Below are positions 1 to 6,254 of a stretch of DNA of 13,834 bases, one piece after another; position 1 is the first letter of the stretch; each line of letters starts with the position of its first letter. A program made the position numbers and the translations under genes. The notes beneath the pieces were generated by a model, which worked only from the letters and a program-made list of their open reading frames with translations, did not search any database and was not told where the DNA came from. This DNA is from QAMH01 sp964435565 (lineage in GTDB: Bacteria > Actinomycetota > Coriobacteriia > Coriobacteriales > QAMH01), in NCBI GenBank assembly GCA_964435565.1, contig CAYSZR010000049.1, forward strand, positions 1 through 13,834, given 5' to 3'.

Positions 1-1650
1 TTCGCGGATATGCCCACAACTCCGGGTGAGATGCATGCGAAGCAGGAACTAGAAGTGCCTGCTCCTCAACCAGGTGAACAGGTTGTCAATGAAGATGCAG
101 CTGCAGCGCAGGTGCCTCAGGATGAGACTTCAGCCCAAGCTGGCCAGAACCCCGAGACTTCCGGTCGGGCAGATGTCCAGACGCAGCCTGAAATTGTTCA
201 GGACGTTATCGATTTCGAAATTCCGGATGATCAGCTCGACGAGCTAAGCCCAGATGCGAGTGGCCTGTTCGGGCGTATCAATCCTGTCGGCAAGAGCGAT
301 GACACAGGCGGCGTCGTGGAGAACGGGCCGGAAGGCCTTACCTCAAGAATTCCAAATATCGGTTCTTCCGATGACAAAGAGCGTGCCGGACGCAAGGCGG
401 CTCAAGAAGAGCGCGCGTCGCATGGTGTACGTCCGGAGCTGCAGGGTATCCCGGCTATCCTTGATGGCGGCGCAGCGCCTGCTGCCGAAGCATCTGCTGC
501 CACGCATCAGCAGCGCAAAAAGCCGACCGCGCGTCATATAACCGAGCAGTTCACGCCAACACCTGCGGTAGACGCACGCGATAATCGCCCGTTTGGCGAT
601 AATAGGCAAGAGGCACCGGTCAGCTCAACATATGAAGACACGCCGCAGGCAACTTCGGCGTTCGATCCGTTTGCCCCGAAAGAAGAGCGCTATGCAAGTG
701 AGCGAGCCGCGCATGTCGCTCCGCGTGTACGCCCAGAAGCGTCGGGGAGGATGCCCCGCGTACGCCTGGACGAGGGAGCTGTTTCGTCATCTCCTGCGAA
801 TACATCCTCATTCCCGTCTTTGACGGGTTCATTCCCAGCTCTTTCAGGATCGATGCCCGTAGTAAACGCAGACGATTTTGCTGATGTGCCGCAAGGCATG
901 ATTGCCAGTGACGAGGCGCTCGATAATTTTATGGCGCCAAGCAAGACGTCGGATATCAGCATTCCCGAGTCTCGTTTCCATAATGCGGTCGATAAGGTCG
1001 GTGGGCTGTTCGGCAAGAAAAAGAAAAAAGGACGCGACGCCCAGAGCGATGGTTCGAATGTCGAGAACTGGGACGAAGACGATGATTTTGGCTGGAAGGG
1101 CGGCGGCTATTTCGAGGAAGAGAAGGAATCCGCGCTGGATGCCGTTCGCGAGCGTGCTGCACAGATTCGCGAGTCGGTCGTGACTATGACCGAAAGCGAT
1201 TTGTTGGACAAAGAGGTTTGGTTTGTTGCTCTAGGCGCTTCAGGGGCCGGCGGACAGGGAATGAAGAACTTCCTCGATCTGCATTCATCTGAGCTTCGCG
1301 GTTCCCTCATCATCAATCTTGAGGCGGTTGGCGCAGGCAAGATCTCTTATATAGACGTCGAAGGCACGGGCAAATCGCGTCGTAGCGACCGTCGTCTGCA
1401 GAGCCTGATCAAGAAAGCGTCCAAAGAGCTCAAGGGTTCTGAAATGAAGCCTAAGAGTCTCGAATGGCGTAATACGGATGCCACTCCCGCTATGATTGCG
1501 GGCATGCGCTCGATAACACTCATGGGCTTCGATGAAAACGGAGTGGCTCCGGTGAACTGGCACTGTGTGGACGATACTGCCGATATCGTCGATGAGGACA
1601 ACCTTGAATACGTGACGCGTTTGTTACTCAAGGTTATAGAGAACTCGTAG
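1..1650 (+). CDS. M28-family peptidase-like protein with long disordered region (5' end outside window)
   Basis: The frame is open to the window edge and the first ATG (position 10) has no ribosome binding site, so the gene very likely starts upstream. Residues are numbered from that ATG. Residues 1 to about 390 are low-complexity, rich in Ala, Pro, Glu, Asp and Ser, with a Lys run (336-340) and an acidic patch, and look disordered. From about 395 the sequence matches the C-terminal half of M28 zinc aminopeptidases: a hydrophobic strand (EVWFVALGA), then NLEAVGAG, the metal-type NTDA motif (D490) and a late His (H518) before DDTAD. The usual Glu-Glu after the strand, which supplies the catalytic base and a zinc ligand, is replaced by S411-G412, so activity is doubtful. 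The first zinc motif (HxD) would lie upstream of the window. The disordered stretch may be an insertion inside the peptidase fold (inference). No signal peptide or membrane segment is visible in this part. Confidence 0.7.
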   Translation, partial: FADMPTTPGEMHAKQELEVPAPQPGEQVVNEDAAAAQVPQDETSAQAGQNPETSGRADVQTQPEIVQDVIDFEIPDDQLDELSPDASGLFGRINPVGKSDDTGGVVENGPEGLTSRIPNIGSSDDKERAGRKAAQEERASHGVRPELQGIPAILDGGAAPAAEASAATHQQRKKPTARHITEQFTPTPAVDARDNRPFGDNRQEAPVSSTYEDTPQATSAFDPFAPKEERYASERAAHVAPRVRPEASGRMPRVRLDEGAVSSSPANTSSFPSLTGSFPALSGSMPVVNADDFADVPQGMIASDEALDNFMAPSKTSDISIPESRFHNAVDKVGGLFGKKKKKGRDAQSDGSNVENWDEDDDFGWKGGGYFEEEKESALDAVRERAAQIRESVVTMTESDLLDKEVWFVALGASGAGGQGMKNFLDLHSSELRGSLIINLEAVGAGKISYIDVEGTGKSRRSDRRLQSLIKKASKELKGSEMKPKSLEWRNTDATPAMIAGMRSITLMGFDENGVAPVNWHCVDDTADIVDEDNLEYVTRLLLKVIENS

Positions 1651-1677
1651 CGCTGCCAGCGCCTTTCATGAATGACA

Positions 1678-1716
1678 AACGACGCTTCATCGAAAACTGA
1701 AGCGTCGTTGTTTTTT
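1678..1716 (+). terminator. Rho-independent terminator after the M28-like gene
   Basis: A perfect 12-bp stem (AACGACGCTTCA at 1678-1689 pairing with TGAAGCGTCGTT at 1698-1709) has an 8-nt loop and is followed by G and six T. It lies 28 nt past the stop codon and separates this gene from purH. Confidence 0.92.
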
Positions 1717-1777
1717 GTATGATAACGAGCGGCTATTTTGGTAAGGTCAGCTGTGCTTCAGGGCGAAAGGGGCTTTT

Positions 1778-3379
1778 ATGCAGGATCCCAAAATCAAGCG
1801 TGCCATTATTTCTCTTACCGACAAGACGGGCATTGAAGAATTCGCGCGTACGCTTGTCGATGAGTTTGGCGTTGAGATAGTCAGCACGGGGGGTACTGCA
1901 AAGGCGCTTGAAGCAGCGGGTATTCCCGTTGTGCCGATTGACCAACTGACTGGGTTTCCCGAGATGATGGATGGTCGTGTGAAGACTCTGCATCCCAAAG
2001 TCCATGGGGGGCTCCTCGCGCGTCGCGATCTTGAGACCCATATGAAAGACGCACAGGATAACGGCATCGGCATGATAGATATGGTTGTCGTTAACCTGTA
2101 TGAATTTGGGGCTACTATCGCAAAGCCCGATGTTGATTATCAAGATGCCGTTGAGCATATAGATATCGGTGGACCGTCAATGCTGCGTAGCGCTGCGAAA
2201 AACCATGCATCTGTGACGGTGGTGACTGATCCCGCAATATATGGTGCCATTGTGGCTGAAATGCGGGCAAATGGCGGAGCTACTACCCTGGAGACACGTA
2301 AGAAGCTAGCCCTTGAAGTTTTTCGTACTACGAGCGCATATGACAATAGCATCTACTATTGGTTGTTGAATGAACTTGAGGGCGATGACGCCTTCTGTGC
2401 GGATAAGCGCGTATCGCTCGAGAAGGTTGCCGACCTGCGCTATGGTGAAAACCCCCATCAGCAAGCTGCTTTTTACAAGCGAATCATGGTTGGTCATGAA
2501 GGTCCGTGTCCAGAATCGGAATCGCATACACTTGCCGCTGCCGAACAGATTCAGGGCAAAGCGCTGAGCTATAACAATTATCTGGATACCGATGCCGCAT
2601 GGGCGTCTGTACGTGAATTTGGCACGGAAGTTCCCACTTGTGTGGTCATCAAGCATCTTACCCCGTGCGGAATTGCCCAGGGTGACGATCTGCTTACTGC
2701 GTATAGAGACGCATGGGCTTGCGACAAGGTGAGCGCTTTTGGCGGTGTGATGGCATTCAATCAGACGGTGACTGGTGCAGTTGCTCGTGAGATCGTCGAA
2801 GTGAACAAGCAGTTTATCGAGGTAATCATTGCCCCGGCGTATGACCAAGAGGCTCTGGACGTCTTCGCGCAGAAGGAAAACGCGCGCATTTTGCGTACGG
2901 GTGCCGTGAACCCCGCTGGCAACGATATCGATATCAGGTCTGTTGAAGGTGGCATGGTCGTACAAACGCTCGATAGTGTCACTGAAGATCCGACGACATT
3001 CACGGTACCAACCAAGACGCAGCCGACAGAAGAGCAGATGCAAGCGCTCCTGTTTGCCTGGAAATGCTGCAAATGCATAAAATCAAATGCGATTGTACTG
3101 GTCAAAGATATGCATACCGTTGGTATCGGCGGCGGTCAGCCCAACCGTGTCAACTCTGCCCGTATAGCTGTCGAGCAAGCGGGTGAACGGGCGAAAGGCG
3201 CCGTTGTTGCAAGCGATGCGTTTCTTCCGTTTCCAGATACGCTCGAGGTCGTTCGCGACGCTGGCTGCTGCGCCCTTATACAGCCAGGCGGATCTATCCG
3301 CGATGATCTTTCAATTGAGTGTGCGGATGCAGCTGGTATCCCAATGGTATTTACCGGCCACAGGCATTTCAGGCACTAG
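1778..3379 (+). CDS. purH: Bifunctional AICAR transformylase / IMP cyclohydrolase
   Basis: This enzyme catalyses the last two steps of de novo purine synthesis: formylation of AICAR with 10-formyl-tetrahydrofolate, then ring closure to IMP in the cytoplasm. At 533 residues it is the usual length. The N-terminal MGS-like cyclohydrolase domain (about 1-200) shows STGGTAK (36-42) and MMDGRVKTLHPKVHGG (63-78). The transformylase domain follows, with the catalytic Lys-His pair K292-H293 in KHLTPCG, then a DKVSAFGG motif, KSNAIVLVK, a GIGGGQ loop, and the family's typical ending (PGGSIRDD, FTGHRHFRH). Most homologues have KHxNPCG and DPVSAFGG, so the Thr and Lys here are mild variants. The start is ATG 1778, with AAAGGGG at 1766-1772. 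A terminator lies just upstream, so the gene should have its own promoter, but none is convincing in 1717-1765. The next gene begins 18 nt after the stop. Confidence 0.96.
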   Translation: MQDPKIKRAIISLTDKTGIEEFARTLVDEFGVEIVSTGGTAKALEAAGIPVVPIDQLTGFPEMMDGRVKTLHPKVHGGLLARRDLETHMKDAQDNGIGMIDMVVVNLYEFGATIAKPDVDYQDAVEHIDIGGPSMLRSAAKNHASVTVVTDPAIYGAIVAEMRANGGATTLETRKKLALEVFRTTSAYDNSIYYWLLNELEGDDAFCADKRVSLEKVADLRYGENPHQQAAFYKRIMVGHEGPCPESESHTLAAAEQIQGKALSYNNYLDTDAAWASVREFGTEVPTCVVIKHLTPCGIAQGDDLLTAYRDAWACDKVSAFGGVMAFNQTVTGAVAREIVEVNKQFIEVIIAPAYDQEALDVFAQKENARILRTGAVNPAGNDIDIRSVEGGMVVQTLDSVTEDPTTFTVPTKTQPTEEQMQALLFAWKCCKCIKSNAIVLVKDMHTVGIGGGQPNRVNSARIAVEQAGERAKGAVVASDAFLPFPDTLEVVRDAGCCALIQPGGSIRDDLSIECADAAGIPMVFTGHRHFRH

Positions 3380-3397
3380 AAAACGACGGGCATATTC

Positions 3398-4033
3398 ATG
3401 AAAGAGGAATCGATACCCTTTAACAAAGTGGGTGCTCAAGCGCCTGACGATGTCGGTGAGCTTGCACAAAGCGATGGCGTTACCGAGATGCAGTGGCGCG
3501 CTAAAAATCTGCCCGCAACGGCGCTCGAGTTTCGTTGGCGATATACGAATAAGACGATTCACCTGTACGAACGCCGACTGCGCTCACTTGCTTCGTTCAA
3601 TGTTGGTCCCTCTGTTCAGGCATGGGTGCGCTCGCGTCTTGAATGGGTGCGCGATAACCGGTTTCGAGATATGCCGCAGGGCATTATCATTCTCACGATA
3701 GACCCAGACGGGGATGTCGACATACGGCAAGAACCGATAGGCGAGGTGCCCGTTTTTGAGAGGGGCGCCAAGGCTTCGGGCACTTTATGGGCGGCAAAGG
3801 GCAATGTGCTCTATATGCCTGTCGAGATAAAGCATGCAGCCGATACGCTTGTACGCGATCTTGCGAAGACCCTTGGTTTTGATCTTGTCGGGCAGTCTTG
3901 TGACAGGGGAGATGCGGGTGTTTTTGCGGTAAGCGACGAATTTGGCATCATCGCGCGTGAAGACAATAAAGAGGACGCGGTTGAAAAACTAATTGCGTGT
4001 TTCGACAAGCTATGGACACTCGATACGCGCTAG
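3398..4033 (+). CDS. Conserved-looking hypothetical protein, 211 residues
   Basis: I do not recognise this family with confidence. The protein is soluble, with no signal peptide or membrane segment. A charged N-terminal tail (about 1-30) leads into a region rich in Arg and aromatic residues (FRWRYTNKTIHLYERRLRS), then a probable strand (GIIILTIDPDGDVDI) and an alpha/beta C-terminal half. The stretch LWAAKGNVLYMPVEIKHA, followed by a helix, GFDLVGQ and AVSDEFGII, faintly recalls the C-terminal half of class IV aminotransferases (lyase/BCAT fold). No PLP lysine motif is evident, so this is only a weak idea. ATG 3398 follows a poor ribosome binding site (ACGGG at 3386-3390). It lies 18 nt after purH and is probably co-transcribed with it. 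Codon use looks like the neighbours', supporting a real gene. Confidence 0.75.
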   Translation: MKEESIPFNKVGAQAPDDVGELAQSDGVTEMQWRAKNLPATALEFRWRYTNKTIHLYERRLRSLASFNVGPSVQAWVRSRLEWVRDNRFRDMPQGIIILTIDPDGDVDIRQEPIGEVPVFERGAKASGTLWAAKGNVLYMPVEIKHAADTLVRDLAKTLGFDLVGQSCDRGDAGVFAVSDEFGIIAREDNKEDAVEKLIACFDKLWTLDTR

Positions 4034-4079
4034 CATATCAATCAGCTACAATCGTTTTTGCGGAAAAACTAACACCTTG

Positions 4080-4094
4080 AAGGAGAGCCACGTG
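4080..4094 (+). promoter_or_regulatory. Ribosome binding site fixing a GTG start for the UPF0210 gene
   Basis: AAGGAG (4080-4085) stands 6 nt before GTG 4092. An in-frame ATG at 3993 would overlap the upstream gene by 41 nt and add 33 residues without family similarity, so the GTG is preferred. Confidence 0.85.
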
Positions 4095-5456
4095 GCTGTA
4101 GAACCAAAACAGGTTGTCGAGACGATTTCGATGGTCACTCAACAACATCTTGATATTCGTACGATTACGCTTGGCCTTTCTTTGCGGGGCTGCGTGCATG
4201 AAGATATCGATGTAATGGCTCAACGTATATACGACCGTTTGACATCGGCAGCTCAGAACTTGGTGCCCTGCGCCGAGCAGCTCGAGCGTGAGTATGGCAT
4301 TCCCATCATTAACAAGCGTATCGCAGTCACACCTATTGCTGAAATCAGCGGTGCCACCAAGGCTGAAGACCTTACTCCGCTGGCTATCGCGCTTGATAAA
4401 GCCGGGAAAGAGGTCGGTGTCAATTTCATCGGCGGCTTTACCGCCTTGGTGCAAAAGGGCATGAGTGATAGCGATCGCCGTCTTATAAACAGCATCCCCC
4501 GTGCGCTTTCCGAAACCGACATAGTATGTTCAAGCGTGAATATCGGCTCTACACGTGCGGGTATCAATATGGATGCCGTGTTGCGTATGTCCCAAATTGT
4601 GCGCGAGTGTGCGGAGATCACGGCAGATCGTGATTCAATCGCGTGTGCCAAACTCGTGGTCTTCTGTAACATGGTCGAGGATAATCCCTTCATGGCAGGC
4701 GCTATGCACGGAAGCGGCGAGGCCGGCGAGGTTATCAATGTCGGCGTTAGCGGTCCTGGCGTCGTGCATGCCGTGCTCAAAGATATGCCTAAGGACGCTT
4801 CGATGACCGAGATTGCCGAGGCAATCAAAGCGACCACGTTCAAGATCACACGCGCGGGCGAGCTTATCGCTCGCGAAGCGGCAAAACGCCTTGGTTACGA
4901 AAAGGGGATACTGGACCTTTCGCTTGCGCCGACTCCGGCACGCGGCGATTCGGTCGCTCAGATCCTCGAGGCTATCGGCGTCGGCCAATGTGGTGGCCCT
5001 GGTACGACTGCGGCGCTTGCTTTGCTTAATGACGCAGTGAAGAAAGGCGGCGTCATGGCGAGTTCGAGCGTCGGCGGACTTTCCGGTGCCTTTATCCCGG
5101 TAAGTGAAGATGCGGGTATGATAAAAGCAGTCGAGGACGGTGCGCTGTGCATCGAGAAGCTCGAGGCTATGACGAGCGTATGCTCGGTTGGCCTAGATAT
5201 GATTGCAATTCCCGGTGATACCACGGTTGAATCAATCGCGGGTATTATTGCAGATGAGGCTGCGATTGGCCTTATCAACAACAAAACGACTGCCGTGCGC
5301 GTGATTCCGGCAGTTGGGCGCGATGCTGGCGAAACCCTTCATTTTGGTGGCTTGCTGGGAGATGCACCTATTATGCCGGTGAACACGCATGCGGGCACCG
5401 TATTCGCGCATCGCGGAGGGCGTTTTCCTGCGCCAATCAACTCGCTGAAGAACTAG
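4092..5456 (+). CDS. UPF0210 / DUF711 (PFL-like) family protein
   Basis: Starting at GTG 4092 the product is 454 residues, the usual size of UPF0210 proteins. The N-terminus follows the family pattern: VVETISMVTQQHLDIRTITL, then LSLRGC and an Asp-rich helix. Family-like segments follow: GIPIINKRIAVTPI, NFIGGFTALVQKG, SSVNIGSTRAGINMDAV, FCNMVEDNPFMAGAMHG, a Gly-rich GVSGPGVVHAVL, and FIPVSEDAGM. The C-terminus keeps INNKTTAVRVIPA and GGLLGDAPIMPV. These proteins resemble the pyruvate formate-lyase fold, but their biochemical role is not established. In many Firmicutes the partner gene just upstream encodes a small ACT-domain protein (UPF0237). Here the upstream neighbour is the unrelated 211-residue hypothetical gene. 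The 58-nt spacer contains TACAAT (4047-4052) but no good -35 box, so read-through from purH is likely. Confidence 0.93.
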   Translation: MAVEPKQVVETISMVTQQHLDIRTITLGLSLRGCVHEDIDVMAQRIYDRLTSAAQNLVPCAEQLEREYGIPIINKRIAVTPIAEISGATKAEDLTPLAIALDKAGKEVGVNFIGGFTALVQKGMSDSDRRLINSIPRALSETDIVCSSVNIGSTRAGINMDAVLRMSQIVRECAEITADRDSIACAKLVVFCNMVEDNPFMAGAMHGSGEAGEVINVGVSGPGVVHAVLKDMPKDASMTEIAEAIKATTFKITRAGELIAREAAKRLGYEKGILDLSLAPTPARGDSVAQILEAIGVGQCGGPGTTAALALLNDAVKKGGVMASSSVGGLSGAFIPVSEDAGMIKAVEDGALCIEKLEAMTSVCSVGLDMIAIPGDTTVESIAGIIADEAAIGLINNKTTAVRVIPAVGRDAGETLHFGGLLGDAPIMPVNTHAGTVFAHRGGRFPAPINSLKN

Positions 5457-5495
5457 AGTTCAATAACCAAATTCCATCATGGATTGATTCGTGTA

Positions 5496-5530
5496 TTCGG
5501 GCGTTTGCGATATTCGCGCAAACGCCCGAA
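5496..5530 (+). terminator. Perfect 14-bp hairpin, probable terminator after the UPF0210 gene
   Basis: TTCGGGCGTTTGCG (5496-5509) pairs perfectly with CGCAAACGCCCGAA (5517-5530) around a 7-nt loop. It lies 39 nt past the stop codon. No continuous T run follows (GAGTCTCCCCTTGTCTTT), so it could be a weak or factor-assisted terminator, or an RNA 3'-end protector, rather than a classical intrinsic terminator. Confidence 0.55.
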
Positions 5531-5540
5531 GAGTCTCCCC

Positions 5541-5568
5541 TTGTCTTTCAGAGAAATCTATTTACAAT
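5541..5568 (+). promoter_or_regulatory. Candidate sigma-70 promoter for the TetR-activase operon
   Basis: TTGTCT (5541-5546) and TACAAT (5563-5568) are separated by 16 nt. The -10 box matches the consensus at 5 of 6 positions and overlaps the palindrome at 5557-5582. Transcription would start near 5575, giving a leader of about 60 nt. Confidence 0.55.
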
Positions 5569-5582
5569 GTTTAGTAAATAGA
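5557..5582 (+). promoter_or_regulatory. Palindromic operator, probably bound by the adjacent TetR-family regulator
   Basis: A perfect 9-bp inverted repeat (TCTATTTAC at 5557-5565, GTAAATAGA at 5574-5582) with an 8-nt centre lies over the candidate -10 box and 51 nt before the regulator's start codon. Length, symmetry and position are typical of TetR-family autoregulatory operators. Binding by this protein is inferred. Confidence 0.65.
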
Positions 5583-5605
5583 CATCGCGTTCAATAATGT
5601 GCTTG

Positions 5606-5621
5606 GTGTCGAATTAGACAC
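5606..5621 (+). repeat. Short inverted repeat beside the regulator's ribosome binding site
   Basis: GTGTC (5606-5610) and GACAC (5617-5621) flank a 6-nt AT-rich centre and abut the GGAGG at 5622-5626. It could be a second operator half or a small leader hairpin. With 5-bp arms, chance is not excluded. Confidence 0.35.
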
Positions 5622-5633
5622 GGAGGATGGACA

Positions 5634-6245
5634 ATGCCCGAGACAGTCAGTATCGACAGAAGGATCGTGAAGACAAAACATGCGCTGCATACGAGCCTCA
5701 TCGAACTTATGGACGAGCGCGGATTTGATGGTTTTACCGTAAACGACCTGTGCGAAAGCGCAAATGTCAATCGCGGTACATTCTATAATCACTACCATGA
5801 CAAGGAAGATGTACTCGCTGCAGTGGAAGACCAGTTCTTCAAAGAAGTCTCTGTCTATTCGGAACAGCTAAGGAATGTGACGCTGCTTACGGTCACGCAT
5901 TGTCTGGCATGCAAGAAACCTCTGCCGGCCCTTGTTGACCTGTTTGCATATCTGCGAAGCCAGGGAGGGTTTTTAAGCGGTGTTTTGGGCGTTGGCGGAG
6001 ATGCGAGTTTTGGGGCGCGCATGCGTGACTATGTCTGCACCGGTTTCATCGAATCGATACTCCATGAAAAGTATCGCAAAGATCCCACATCATTCGTCAA
6101 TTACTACATTATTTTCTATGCATCGGCCTATCTGGGCATCATAACCAAATGGGTTGAGATGGGCATGCTCGAAACTGACGAGGAAATGGCACGCATCGCG
6201 ATGCGTCTCTTGTTTATCAAACCCGGCGAATCCATCAAGCTCTAG
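5634..6245 (+). CDS. TetR/AcrR-family transcriptional regulator
   Basis: A 203-residue DNA-binding regulator. The N-terminal TetR domain spans about residues 10-60: a first helix (TKHALHTSLIELMDERG), then GFDGFTVNDLCESANVNRG (30-48), which holds the helix-turn-helix, and the signature TFYNHYHDKEDVL (49-61). The C-terminal part is helical and resembles the TetR_C effector and dimerisation domains seen in Firmicutes and Actinobacteria. It gives no clue to the ligand. ATG 5634 follows GGAGG (5622-5626) with 7 nt spacing. A promoter and a palindrome overlapping its -10 box lie directly upstream, so autorepression is likely. The stop codon overlaps the ribosome binding site (AGGAG at 6244-6248) of the activase fusion, which starts 9 nt later. 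The two genes therefore form one unit, and the regulator probably controls the fusion. TetR-type control by an acyl-CoA or acid substrate would be plausible, but this is inference. Confidence 0.93.
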   Translation: MPETVSIDRRIVKTKHALHTSLIELMDERGFDGFTVNDLCESANVNRGTFYNHYHDKEDVLAAVEDQFFKEVSVYSEQLRNVTLLTVTHCLACKKPLPALVDLFAYLRSQGGFLSGVLGVGGDASFGARMRDYVCTGFIESILHEKYRKDPTSFVNYYIIFYASAYLGIITKWVEMGMLETDEEMARIAMRLLFIKPGESIKL

Positions 6246-6254
6246 GAGATTGCA

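Noticed and set aside
1015..1031. A-rich run (AAGAAAAAGAAAAAAGG) as a programmed frameshift site
   Set aside because: The A6G run is not in the register needed for a -1 slippery heptamer, no downstream stem was evident, and the zero frame continues into conserved peptidase sequence. It simply encodes the Lys run.
2306..3043. A 245-codon open frame on the minus strand opposite purH
   Set aside because: It lies wholly within the well-conserved purH frame, its translation has no recognisable domain, and no ribosome binding site or promoter was seen. It is a by-product of codon bias in the real gene.
3993..4091. An upstream ATG extension of the UPF0210 gene
   Set aside because: It would overlap the previous gene by 41 nt, lacks a ribosome binding site, and adds residues absent from the family. 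GTG 4092 with AAGGAG fits the family length.
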